Shown here: positions 8,478-15,829 of the stretch, in pieces | How the letters are laid out: each line of letters opens with the position of its first letter | Position numbering within the stretch: position 1 is the first letter of the stretch | From: Gemmatimonadota bacterium | GTDB taxonomy: Bacteria; Gemmatimonadota; Gemmatimonadetes; Gemmatimonadales; GWC2-71-9 | NCBI GenBank assembly: GCA_009692185.1 | Contig: SHZT01000003.1 | Location: 1 to 64,000, forward strand | Direction: 5' to 3' | DNA: 64,000 bases | Translations under genes and position numbers: made by a program | The notes under the pieces: generated by a model | What the model saw: the letters and a program-made list of their open reading frames with translations, nothing else | Told to the model about the DNA's origin: nothing | The model's database searches: none

Positions 8478-9831
8478 AGCGGGCCAGCTTCCGGTGCAGG
8501 GTGGACGGGTCGATGCCGAGTACCTCGGCCGCGCGGGTCTTGTTGCCGCCTTCGGCCTGGAGAACCCACAGGATGTACGCGCGCTCAATCACGTCGAGCG
8601 TGGGGTTCTGGGGCGGCCGGTCGCCGACCAGCAGCTGGGCTTTCCGCTGGGTGATGCGTTCGGGGAGCTGCTCGGCGGTGATCTCGTCCCCGCGCGACAG
8701 CGTCGCCGCGTTCTCCAGCGCGTTCTCCAGCTCACGCACGTTGCCGGGCCAGTCATAGGCCATGATGGCGTCGAGCGCGTCGGAAGAAATCCGCCGGGCG
8801 GTAGCGCCCCGTTCCTGGGCGATCCGCTGGAGGAACGCATTCGCCAGGATCGGAATGTCCTCGCGCCGGTCGCGCAGCAACGGTAGATGGAGCGCGATGA
8901 CGTTCAGGCGGTAGTACAGGTCCGACCGGAACGCGCCGCGGCGAATTTCCTCATCCAGGTCGCGGTTGGTGGCGGCAATGACCCGGACATCCACGGGAAT
9001 CGGCTCGGTCCCACCGACCGGGAGCGCTTCACGCTCCTGCAGGACCCGGAGGAGTTTCACCTGGGTGGACGGTTGCATCTCGGCGATTTCGTCCAGGAAG
9101 AACGTCCCGCCGCGGGCCGCCGCGAACAGGCCCTGCTTGTCGCGGATGGCTCCAGTGAACGAGCCCTTCACGTGGCCGAACAACTCGGACTCCAGCAGGC
9201 TCTCGGGCAGGGCACCACAGTTTATGGACATGAATGGCCCGTCGGCCCGTTGGGAGAGCTCGTGGATATACCGGGCGACCACTTCCTTTCCCGTTCCGCT
9301 CTCTCCCAGGACCAGCACGGTGGACTCGGTCGGCGCGACCTGCTCGGCAAGCTTGAGGACATCGAGGAACCGCTTCGCCTTGCCCAGCGGCTGCACCGAG
9401 CGGGAACGGTCCCGGCGGCGGATCTCGCGCTTGAGGTGCTTGTTCTCCGACCGCAGGGCGCGGTATTCGACGGCACGGCGCAGGATCGCCACCATGTCGT
9501 CGTTGGAAAACGGCTTCTGGATGTAGTGGAAGGCGCCCTGGTTCACCGCCTGGATCGCCGATTGGAGCGAGGCCTGGGCAGTCATAAGGATCACCGGCGT
9601 CTCAGGGTCCTGCTCGCGCACCGCGTCGAGAATGTCGATCCCGCCGACCTGCGGCATCCGGATATCCGTGAGGACGATGTCGTGCGAGCCTTTACGGATC
9701 GCCTCGAGCCCCGCGGTGCCGCCCTGCGCCGTCTCGACCTCAAAGCCCGAGTTCTTGAGCAGGATCCGCAGCGTGCCGAGGATCGCTGACTCGTCGTCCA
9801 CGATCAGGATGGAAGGAAGTTGCTGGCTCAT
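8449..9831 (-). CDS. pilR: NtrC-family sigma-54 activator, PilR-like
   Basis: 460 residues. Receiver domain 1-120 with acidic pocket D12/D13, phospho-acceptor D56 (VLTDIRMP) and K106. The AAA+ domain has Walker A GESGTGKE at 176-183, the sigma-54 contact loop as GSFTGA at 223-228 (the usual GAFTGA with Ser for Ala) and Walker B GGTFFLDE near 241-248. A Fis-type helix-turn-helix lies at the C-terminus (GNKTRAAEVLGIDPSTLHRKL). The ATG overlaps the pilS stop (ATGA), so the kinase upstream is its partner. The expected target is the sigma-54 promoter of pilA at 2278-2292. Family members without a pilus role exist, but the locus supports PilR. Confidence 0.88.
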   Translation of the reverse strand: MSQQLPSILIVDDESAILGTLRILLKNSGFEVETAQGGTAGLEAIRKGSHDIVLTDIRMPQVGGIDILDAVREQDPETPVILMTAQASLQSAIQAVNQGAFHYIQKPFSNDDMVAILRRAVEYRALRSENKHLKREIRRRDRSRSVQPLGKAKRFLDVLKLAEQVAPTESTVLVLGESGTGKEVVARYIHELSQRADGPFMSINCGALPESLLESELFGHVKGSFTGAIRDKQGLFAAARGGTFFLDEIAEMQPSTQVKLLRVLQEREALPVGGTEPIPVDVRVIAATNRDLDEEIRRGAFRSDLYYRLNVIALHLPLLRDRREDIPILANAFLQRIAQERGATARRISSDALDAIMAYDWPGNVRELENALENAATLSRGDEITAEQLPERITQRKAQLLVGDRPPQNPTLDVIERAYILWVLQAEGGNKTRAAEVLGIDPSTLHRKLARYETPDRVAG

Positions 9832-11507
9832 GCTGCCGCCTCCGCGGCCTTGGCGGGGAAGACAGCGGTGAACACGGTGCCGTGCCCCGGCTCGGAGTCC
9901 ACGAACACCAGCCCGCGGTGGGCCTGCACTGCCCGCTGGACGATGGCGAGCCCGAGCCCGGTGCCGCCGGCCCGCCCGGTCACGAACGGATCGAACAGGC
10001 GTTCGCGCAGTTCATTGGGAATTCCCGGGCCGTTGTCCGACACCTTGAGCAGGACGGGTGTCTCGAGTCGCACGCCGCGCGGCAATTCGGAGGACACGGC
10101 GGCCCGCACTTCGACGGTGACCACCGCCTTGGCGCCGGCGGCCTGCACCGCGTTGAGGACCAGGTTCTGCACCACCCGGTGCAACAGGTCTTCATCACCT
10201 TCGAGCAAGGCGGGGCCGCGAACGACCCGGAGTTCAGCCCCGGTGGGGCAATCCGGGTGCGCGCGCACCATGTCCACCGCGGCCTGCGCCACGCCTCCCA
10301 GATCCACCGGGCGGCATCGGGTCACCTGTACACGGGAGAAGTCGAGAAACTCGGACAGGATTCTCGACAGCCGGTCGCTTTCGCGGAGCACCAGTTGGGA
10401 CAGAAAGCGTTCATCCTCGTCGCCCCGCGACCGCCGGGCCAGTTGCTCGACGGACGAGCGGATGGACGCCAGCGGGTTCTTGATCTCGTGCGCCAGCGAC
10501 GCCGAAAGCTCAGCCACCGCCTCGAGGCGCTCGTTCCGCATCTTCAACTGCTCCATGCGCTTCTGATCGGAAATGTCAGTAAAGATCGCGGTGACCGAGG
10601 CCGGCAGGGTTGCGTCGCTCCGGACCGCGGTGGTGGTCAGCCCGATCGCGAACGTCCGATCCCCGCGGGTGATCTTGCCCTCGGCGCGAGAGACCCCTTC
10701 TCCGCCCTGCCGAGTCGCGACGATAGCCCGGTACAACTCCGGCGAGTGCGCCTGAAGCCAGTCGAGGATCGGCTCCCGCACCCAATCGCCGGAAGAGAAC
10801 CCGAGCAGTACCTCGGCGGCGGGGTTGGCAAACAGGAGCTCTCCGGCGGCATCCACGGAGACTACGCCTGAGGAAATGTTGCGCAACACGTCGCTGGCCT
10901 CGAGCCGCAGGCGGTGAACTTCTTCCTGCAGGACCTGACGCTCTGCACCCACTGCGCGAACCCGGCTCGCGACCCAGCCGGTGGCCACGGCCACGCTCAC
11001 GAAGACGCCCAACTGAAGCCCGAGGACCAGCGACATCTGGGGAGGGGCCGGACGGCCCCACACGTTGTCGGCGACGTACACCAGGCAAGCGAGAACGGTG
11101 AGCAGGAATCCCGACCGGACCGGCATCAGCACCGAGCTGACGGCTATGACCAGGATGTAGAGCGCCGTGAAATTGCTTTCCAGGCCGCCGGTCACATGCA
11201 CAATGGTCGTAACCAGGGCGAGGTCGAACAGCGCCTGGGCATAGAGGAGCGTCAGCCCCGGAACCGTACTAAGCACGTAAATCTGGAACAGGGAGCCACC
11301 GGTGACGACGACGGCGAGGATCGTGGCCACGGCCAGCGCGACCAGCCAGCTGGGGGGAACGTTGTTGAGGTAGAACGCCGCCACGGCGAACACGACGACG
11401 GCAACCGTCACCCGCCACAACGCTACCCAGCGCAAAAGCCGGCTGACTTCGGGCATGGCTCGCCCGATGCCGAGGTGCTGCAGTCCGGTGCCCGGAGACT
11501 TGCGCAT
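9828..11507 (-). CDS. pilS: Membrane sensor histidine kinase, PilS-like
   Basis: I use the ATG at 11507 (MRKSPGTGL; 559 residues); a TTG at 11537 would add 10 residues. Six hydrophobic helices fill residues ~25-180, the PilS layout without a large periplasmic domain. Then come a short coiled coil (QVLQEEVHRLRLEASDVL), a PAS domain (~210-310), the H-box SLAHEIKNPLASIR with His340, N-box LNAVQAA, G1 SDNGPGIP and G2 GTGLGLAIVQ. All catalytic boxes are intact. It overlaps pilR by 4 bases. In known systems PilS monitors pilin in the membrane and phosphorylates PilR to drive pilA. Confidence 0.85.
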   Translation of the reverse strand: MRKSPGTGLQHLGIGRAMPEVSRLLRWVALWRVTVAVVVFAVAAFYLNNVPPSWLVALAVATILAVVVTGGSLFQIYVLSTVPGLTLLYAQALFDLALVTTIVHVTGGLESNFTALYILVIAVSSVLMPVRSGFLLTVLACLVYVADNVWGRPAPPQMSLVLGLQLGVFVSVAVATGWVASRVRAVGAERQVLQEEVHRLRLEASDVLRNISSGVVSVDAAGELLFANPAAEVLLGFSSGDWVREPILDWLQAHSPELYRAIVATRQGGEGVSRAEGKITRGDRTFAIGLTTTAVRSDATLPASVTAIFTDISDQKRMEQLKMRNERLEAVAELSASLAHEIKNPLASIRSSVEQLARRSRGDEDERFLSQLVLRESDRLSRILSEFLDFSRVQVTRCRPVDLGGVAQAAVDMVRAHPDCPTGAELRVVRGPALLEGDEDLLHRVVQNLVLNAVQAAGAKAVVTVEVRAAVSSELPRGVRLETPVLLKVSDNGPGIPNELRERLFDPFVTGRAGGTGLGLAIVQRAVQAHRGLVFVDSEPGHGTVFTAVFPAKAAEAAA

Positions 11508-11544
11508 GGGCGCCAAGTATCTAGACGTGTCTAGCAAAATGCAA

Positions 11545-11593
11545 CGCCCCGAAAACGAAGTCGTTATTTGTCAACGACTTGGCTTTCGGGGCG
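11545..11593 (-). terminator. Long hairpin between the pilC remnant unit and pilS
   Basis: Two 9-10 bp perfect arms interrupted by a 3-base internal bulge (CGCCCCGAAA...AAGTCGTT / AACGACTT...TTTCGGGGCG) form a stem of about 20 bp, ending 38 bases before the pilS ATG. A T-containing run follows on the minus strand. It probably ends transcription from the pilC side; a role as a leader structure of pilS is possible. Confidence 0.5.
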
Positions 11594-11611
11594 CAAGCAA
11601 GAACGAAGCTG

Positions 11612-11773
11612 CTATTTGCTCGACTTGGCTGGAACCCCGCTCCGAACATGTTCGTAGGCCAGGGCGAAAATGGCGGTAAAGAACCCGCCGAACGACCCCC
11701 ACACGACCCCAATCAGGGCCAGCCAGAAGCAGGCGAGGCCAATGACGAAGAAGCCGGCCAGAGAGGGGCCCAC
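11612..11773 (-). CDS. Small hydrophobic membrane protein, 53 residues
   Basis: Starts with GTG 3 bases after the pilC stop and ends at TAG. Residues 4-24 and 26-41 are strongly hydrophobic (LAGFFVIGLACFWLALIGVV and GGFFTAIFALAY), giving one long or two short membrane helices. A polar basic tail follows (EHVRSGVPAKSSK). No known domain is recognisable. Immediate coupling to pilC suggests translation with it and a membrane role near the pilus platform, but no function can be assigned. A typical GC-rich third-position pattern and the clean hydrophobic pattern favour a real gene. Confidence 0.5.
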   Translation of the reverse strand: MGPSLAGFFVIGLACFWLALIGVVWGSFGGFFTAIFALAYEHVRSGVPAKSSK

Positions 11774-11776
11774 GGC

Positions 11777-12640
11777 TTACCCCTGCACCGCGTTGATCAT
11801 GTCGAAGATGGGCAGGTACATGGCGACGATCATGCCGCCGACGACTCCGCCCAGGAACACGATCATGACCGGTTCCATGAGGGAGAGCAGCGTGCCGACG
11901 GCCGCGTCCACCTCGTCGTCGTAGAAATCCGCGACTTTCGAGAGCATTTCGTCCAGGCCGCCGGTAGCTTCTCCGACCGCGATCAGTGACGTCACCATCG
12001 GGGGGAACACGCCAGACTTTTCCAGCGGGCCCGCGATCGTTTCACCGCCGGCGATCGAGGTCCGGGACCACATGACCGCATCGTGAATCACGCGGTTGCC
12101 CGATGTGCGCGCCGTGATCTCGAGGCCGTCGAGAATCGACACACCCGAGGCGATCAGGGTGCCCAGCGTGCGGGTGAAGCGTGACACGGCCTGCTTGCGG
12201 AGGAGGTTGCCGAGTACCGGGAAATTGAGCAGGAACCGGTCGCAGACCAGCTGGCCTTTGTCCGTCTTGTAGTAGCGCTTGATGAAGGTGTACCCACCGA
12301 ACGCGCCGACCGGGATGCCGATGTACCCGAACGGGCTCTGGAGAAACTCGGACATCGCGATCACGATTCGCGTGGGCAGGGGCAGCGTCAGGTTCACCGA
12401 CGCGAACATCTGCTGGAAGGTCGGGATCACGAAGATCAGCAGCACGCTGACGGCGATGCCGGCGACGCTGAAGATGACGCCCGGGTACACCATGGCGCCC
12501 TTCACCTTCCGGATGATCGCGTCGTTCTTTTCCATGAATACCGCGAGACGCATCAGGATGGTGTCCAGAATACCGCCGGCCTCGCCCGCCTGGACCATAA
12601 GGTCGCCGAGTCGTTCGGAAGTCGCTGCCGCTGTTGCCAT
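11777..12640 (-). pseudogene. pilC: PilC pilus platform protein, N-terminally truncated
   Basis: 287 residues from the first ATG, against about 400 for full PilC/GspF. Both conserved GspF boxes remain: 'LMVQAGEAGGILDTILMRLA' (first repeat, late part) and 'LIAVGEATGGLDEMLSKVADFYDDEV' (second repeat), with the three membrane helices (SVAGIAVSVLLIFVIPTF, YIGIPVGAFGGYTF, VMIVFLGGVVGGMIVAMYL). The cytoplasmic N-terminal ~110 residues are absent. In frame, a TAA lies about 45 bases upstream of the ATG and the text between has no similarity to PilC. An IS1-like element begins 110 bases upstream. PilC anchors the assembly ATPase, so a protein lacking this part is unlikely to work normally. Confidence 0.7.
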
Positions 12641-12750
12641 TAACGCCCTATACGAGGGAAGTTGAGAAGGTTCAATGTTTTACGGGCAATATCGGAAGCT
12701 ACCGGGGCCCCTAGGAGAGTCAAGGCACGCGGGTGATGTCCTGGTTTGAC

Positions 12751-13623
12751 TGTGACATGGAGCACGTTGTTACGAACCGATCAGGGTTTCGGCGTTCATG
12801 GCGTCGAGGATTGCTTCCATTTTCCAGACGTGGCCGGTCACGCCAGCCGCCATTGCCGGGGTGGTGTGAACGCCCTTCCGCTCCTTGGTCAACGTGCCGT
12901 GCGGACGGCAGAAGTTGTAGACCATGAAGTGCAGGGCCACGGCGTAGGCGTGGTTTTCTTCCTTCTTGCTGAACCCGTTCGTAAGCCGTGTGAAGCGCCG
13001 TGAGCGCATCCGCAGGTCCAGGTTGTTCCGCTCGACATAGGACGTGCTGACCAGCTTGGGGTCCGGGTTGCCGAGGCACCGAGTCTTTTCGATTTTGAAC
13101 GCCCCAAGCACAGCATTGAGGTAGTGGGTGTTGCCGTCCGTGGTCAGTTGAATCCGCCCCGACATCCGCCCCGCCAAGTCCCGCATGAACGTGTTGAAGT
13201 TCTCCGCCGTCCGCATCCCGACCAGCCACGTCACCATGAGCTTGGAGTCGGGGTCAATCGCGGTGAACGTCCAGCAGTCACCCATCCCCGGCCCGCGTGC
13301 GTGTTTCTGCTTCTTCCCCACGAACGCCCAAATCTCGTCTGCCTCGATGCGGACGGACGGCAAGCGCCGGAGGGCGTAGTCCTGGTACAGCTCGCAGAAC
13401 TGGCCGACCTGAACCAAGAGCTTGAGCACGGTGTCCTTGCTGACACCCACCAAGCGAGCGGTCGCCCGAACGGACGAGCCTTCCGTGAGCGCCTTGAGGA
13501 TGGCGACCTGTTTGGTCTGCGGTAGCACGTTCATTGTAACGGACATAGTAGCCAAATGGTCATGCATGGTCAACTCCGGTGGCACAGTTTCGGGATCTAT
13601 CGGGGTATACAAACCATGTCACA
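12751..13623. mobile_element. IS1-like insertion sequence
   Basis: A perfect 10-bp inverted repeat, TGTGACATGG at 12751-12760 and its complement CCATGTCACA at 13614-13623, brackets the transposase gene and defines an 873-bp element. I see no matching target-site duplication outside the repeats. The ends are therefore tentative; the true element could be somewhat larger. It separates the truncated pilC from a Fic gene. Confidence 0.5.
12770..13534 (-). CDS. IS1-family DDE transposase
   Basis: Start set at the ATG at 13534 (MNVLPQTKQVAILKALTEG; 254 residues); three earlier in-frame starts back to 13612 are possible. An N-terminal helix-turn-helix (SSVRATARLVGVSKDTVLKLL) is followed by a DDE core: Asp in 'RIEADEIWAFVGKK', Asp in 'LTTDGNTHYL', Glu in 'SYVERNNLDLRM'. 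The 'GFSKKEENHAYAVALHFMVYNFCRPH' C-terminus is typical of IS1-like enzymes of the long single-frame type, with no programmed frameshift. It appears intact. Transposition of this element may have caused the loss of neighbouring pilus sequence. Confidence 0.85.
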   Translation of the reverse strand: MNVLPQTKQVAILKALTEGSSVRATARLVGVSKDTVLKLLVQVGQFCELYQDYALRRLPSVRIEADEIWAFVGKKQKHARGPGMGDCWTFTAIDPDSKLMVTWLVGMRTAENFNTFMRDLAGRMSGRIQLTTDGNTHYLNAVLGAFKIEKTRCLGNPDPKLVSTSYVERNNLDLRMRSRRFTRLTNGFSKKEENHAYAVALHFMVYNFCRPHGTLTKERKGVHTTPAMAAGVTGHVWKMEAILDAMNAETLIGS

Positions 13624-13638
13624 ACATATATTATATGT
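13624..13638. promoter_or_regulatory. Perfect AT-rich palindrome upstream of fic
   Basis: ACATATA-T-TATATGT, a perfect 15-bp palindrome, 28 bases before the fic ATG and directly touching the right end of the IS. The position suits an operator for a dimeric repressor over the fic promoter. Nothing in the window shows which protein would bind. Confidence 0.4.
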
Positions 13639-13666
13639 CGCGCAGACACTTAGAAAAGGTATTTGA

Positions 13667-14920
13667 ATGCTCTTCAAGCCCCCAGTGCTCGAACGGATTG
13701 ACCTCGACGTGGTCGACCAGATCAACGCGGCGAGGGAGAGCCTTGGCCATGCCCTCCAAGCACCTCGCGTGTGGAAGGGACTACTACGTCGAAGCACGAT
13801 GGGTCGCGCCATTCGTGGCTCAAACAGCATCGAGGGCTACCGCATCGAGAAACAGGACGTTGTAGCGGCGGCGGAAGGCGAGGCGGTGAAAGGCGATGAA
13901 CAGACCACGAAAGCCATCGAGGGCTACCGTCGGGCCATGACGTATGTGCTACATCTGGCCAAGGACCCTTACTTCATGTGGTCCGAACAGACCATCAAGA
14001 GTTTGCACTTCATGATGCTCGAGCATGACCTAGACAAGGGCCCTGGAAGGTGGCGGGCGGGGGCAATCTTCGTCTACGACGAGGATAAACAAGAGACCGT
14101 CTACCAGGGGCCAGATTTCGCCTTAGTTCCACCCCTGATAGACGAGCTTGTGGAGTCCTTGGCCAATCCCGACCAGAACGTGCCATACATCGTTCGGGCG
14201 GCTCTCGCACACCTCAACCTCACCATGATTCACCCATTCCGTGACGGCAATGGCCGGATGGCTCGATGCTTACAAACGCTGGTGCTGGGAAGGTCCGGAA
14301 CCCTTGAGCCCCCTTTCTCAAGCATCGAGGAGTATCTAGGTGTCAACCAGTACCCGTATTACGACGCCCTCAAGGAAGTGGGTCACGGCGGCTGGCACCC
14401 AGAGAATGATGCCCGGCCGTTTATCCGGTTCTGCCTCCTTGCTCACTACTACCAGGCACATACGCTCCTGCGTCGTATTCAAGAAGGTGAGCGTGTGTGG
14501 AATGCGTTGGAAGAGGAGGTCAAGAGGCGTAAACTTCCGGAACGCACGGTCCTAGCCCTGTTTGATGCGGCTCACGGCTACAAGATCGTGAATGCCACCT
14601 ACCGCTCTGCGGCGGACATCAGCCAGCCGGTAGCCAGCCGAGAGCTGACCGCGTTAGTGGACGCCAAGCTTTTGATAGCCCAGGGGCAGAAGAAGGGGCG
14701 GTCATATACTGCGGCCACTGAGATTCTGGAACTGCGGAAGAAGGTCGCCGTGGATAGACTCATTCCGAACCCTTACAGAAATGCGCCGACCAACCTCATG
14801 ATGACTACGGGGACTGCGGCGACACAAACAGCAACCTTTACGGTGTTATCCCCTACGGTTCCTTCTTCCACCGGCCCGACGCCGCCTGCTTTGCAATCTC
14901 CGAGCGACGGGCAGAACTGA
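13667..14920 (+). CDS. Fic-domain AMP-transferase, class II, with winged-helix tail
   Basis: 417 residues. The Fic motif HPFRDGNGR is complete at 189-197. An N-terminal inhibitory motif S-x-x-x-E-G (SNSIEG, 52-57) marks a class II Fic protein whose Glu56 would block ATP binding until released. The C-terminal part (about 290-360, TVLALFDAAHGYKIVNATYRSA onward) resembles a winged helix. The last ~50 residues are Thr/Ser/Pro-rich and overlap an antisense gene. Such proteins transfer AMP to target proteins or remove it. It lies in the island with the IS element, next to no recognisable antitoxin gene. Intrinsic inhibition may replace an antitoxin. Confidence 0.85.
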   Translation: MLFKPPVLERIDLDVVDQINAARESLGHALQAPRVWKGLLRRSTMGRAIRGSNSIEGYRIEKQDVVAAAEGEAVKGDEQTTKAIEGYRRAMTYVLHLAKDPYFMWSEQTIKSLHFMMLEHDLDKGPGRWRAGAIFVYDEDKQETVYQGPDFALVPPLIDELVESLANPDQNVPYIVRAALAHLNLTMIHPFRDGNGRMARCLQTLVLGRSGTLEPPFSSIEEYLGVNQYPYYDALKEVGHGGWHPENDARPFIRFCLLAHYYQAHTLLRRIQEGERVWNALEEEVKRRKLPERTVLALFDAAHGYKIVNATYRSAADISQPVASRELTALVDAKLLIAQGQKKGRSYTAATEILELRKKVAVDRLIPNPYRNAPTNLMMTTGTAATQTATFTVLSPTVPSSTGPTPPALQSPSDGQN

Positions 14921-15101
14921 GACTTCCGGCTCGGACCTGCCCGCCCTTCTTGCCACCCTGTCGTCCGCGTTTCACGGCCTCTGGGTTCTTCTCTGTCCGT
15001 TCCCTTGGCGGGAGGGTTTTGGGGTCCTCCCCCGTGGCTCCCCGCAGGACGCGGAACGCCGTTTCGTTCAGATCGGGCCGAAGCTTCGGGCGTGGTGGCA
15101 T
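14853..15101 (-). CDS. Small basic KGG-type protein
   Basis: 82 residues. The C-terminal half carries a Lys-Gly-Gly stretch (RGRQGGKKGGQVRAG) followed by LSSARRSEIAKQAASGRWKK, a pattern of small DNA-associated or stress-related proteins with 'KGG' repeats that is often seen next to mobile genes. It is highly basic and has no membrane segment. Its ATG overlaps the TAA of an upstream reading frame (TAATG). Its last 68 bases overlap the 3' end of fic on the other strand. Function is not known; nucleic acid binding is the reasonable guess. Confidence 0.55.
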   Translation of the reverse strand: MPPRPKLRPDLNETAFRVLRGATGEDPKTLPPRERTEKNPEAVKRGRQGGKKGGQVRAGSLSSARRSEIAKQAASGRWKKEP

Positions 15102-15325
15102 TAGCGTCGGGCCATGCCCCCACCCACCTCATGAACCAAGCTTACGAGCTTGGAGAGTAGCCGTTGCTGAAATTCCCGTTCGCACTCAAACTGCCGTCGC
15201 AAGTCTGCCACCTCTAATTCGAGTTGCTCGCTTGTTGCCTCTCGCCTAACCCGTCGCTTGGCATGGTCACGCCGAACGAAGAAGCGGACAAGGTGTTTCT
15301 TGCACGGTCGCCACGCTAGCCCCTG
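15101..15325 (-). other. Possible coiled-coil reading frame without a standard start
   Basis: An open frame of 74 codons, closed upstream by TGA, ends in TAATG coupled to the KGG-type gene. The sequence is protein-like: a basic segment (CKKHLVRFFVRRDHAKRRVRRE) and then a heptad-rich helix (TSEQLELEVADLRRQFECEREF). No ATG occurs before the helix; the only candidates are a GTG/TTG inside it. It may be the tail of a gene whose 5' end was lost at the island boundary, near 15340. No function can be given. Confidence 0.3.
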
Positions 15326-15341
15326 TCAAGTTTTGTCACGA

Positions 15342-15758
15342 TCAAAAACGCCCAGTACCAGGCACGCGGGGCCCCAGCGTAAAGACGGCGTAGGGCACCA
15401 CGGCTTTGAGCACGGACGGCCCAATTCCCGACACCCGATCGAGGCCCTGGAGGGACCCGAAGGGGCCATGGGCTTCCCGGTCGGCGACGATCCTCGCGGC
15501 CAGCCCGGGGCCGATGCGCGGCAAGCGGCTAATTTCCTCCGCGTTGGCCTTGTCCATGTCGATCCGATCCCCCCTCCCCAAGGGACGGGCCAGCCTCCGG
15601 GCCCGCGCGGCGACGGAATCCAGCGAACGCGGGGACACGGGCTGGCCACGATAGGCCACGGCGCCGGGGGGCCCCGGCGGATGGGCAACGACGCGGACCA
15701 AGACACCTGCCGCCCCGAGAAGCAGAAGCCACGTAACGGCACGTTGTTCGGAGGTCAC
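15342..15758 (-). CDS. comEA: ComEA-like helix-hairpin-helix DNA-binding protein
   Basis: 138 residues. An N-terminal hydrophobic helix (AVTWLLLLGAAGVLVRVVA) anchors it to the membrane. A linker follows, then a double helix-hairpin-helix unit: 'IDMDKANAEEISRLPRIGPGLAARIVADREAHGPFGSLQGLDRVSGIGPSVLKAV'. This is the ComEA arrangement, in which the HhH domain holds incoming double-stranded DNA during transformation. It sits at the edge of the island that interrupts the pilus genes; its last ~10 residues (GPRVPGTGRF) may come from foreign sequence. DNA uptake through the pilus would fit the locus, if the pilus is functional. Confidence 0.8.
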   Translation of the reverse strand: MTSEQRAVTWLLLLGAAGVLVRVVAHPPGPPGAVAYRGQPVSPRSLDSVAARARRLARPLGRGDRIDMDKANAEEISRLPRIGPGLAARIVADREAHGPFGSLQGLDRVSGIGPSVLKAVVPYAVFTLGPRVPGTGRF

Positions 15759-15796
15759 AGAACAGTCTTCCGCGAGGTGGAGGTCCTCGCGTCATC

Positions 15797-15821
15797 AAAA
15801 AAACTCCGCCGGGAGCGGAGT
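15797..15821 (-). terminator. Intrinsic terminator after the M28 peptidase gene
   Basis: Stem ACTCCGC / GCGGAGT with a 5-base loop, followed on the minus strand by seven Ts. It starts 9 bases past the M28 peptidase stop and ends the sprA-like/M28 unit. Confidence 0.85.
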
Positions 15822-15829
15822 GTTGCGCC

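Noticed and set aside
13624-13638. AT-rich palindrome as an IS target duplication
   Set aside because: It is a single palindrome on one side only; the sequence left of 12751 shows no copy.
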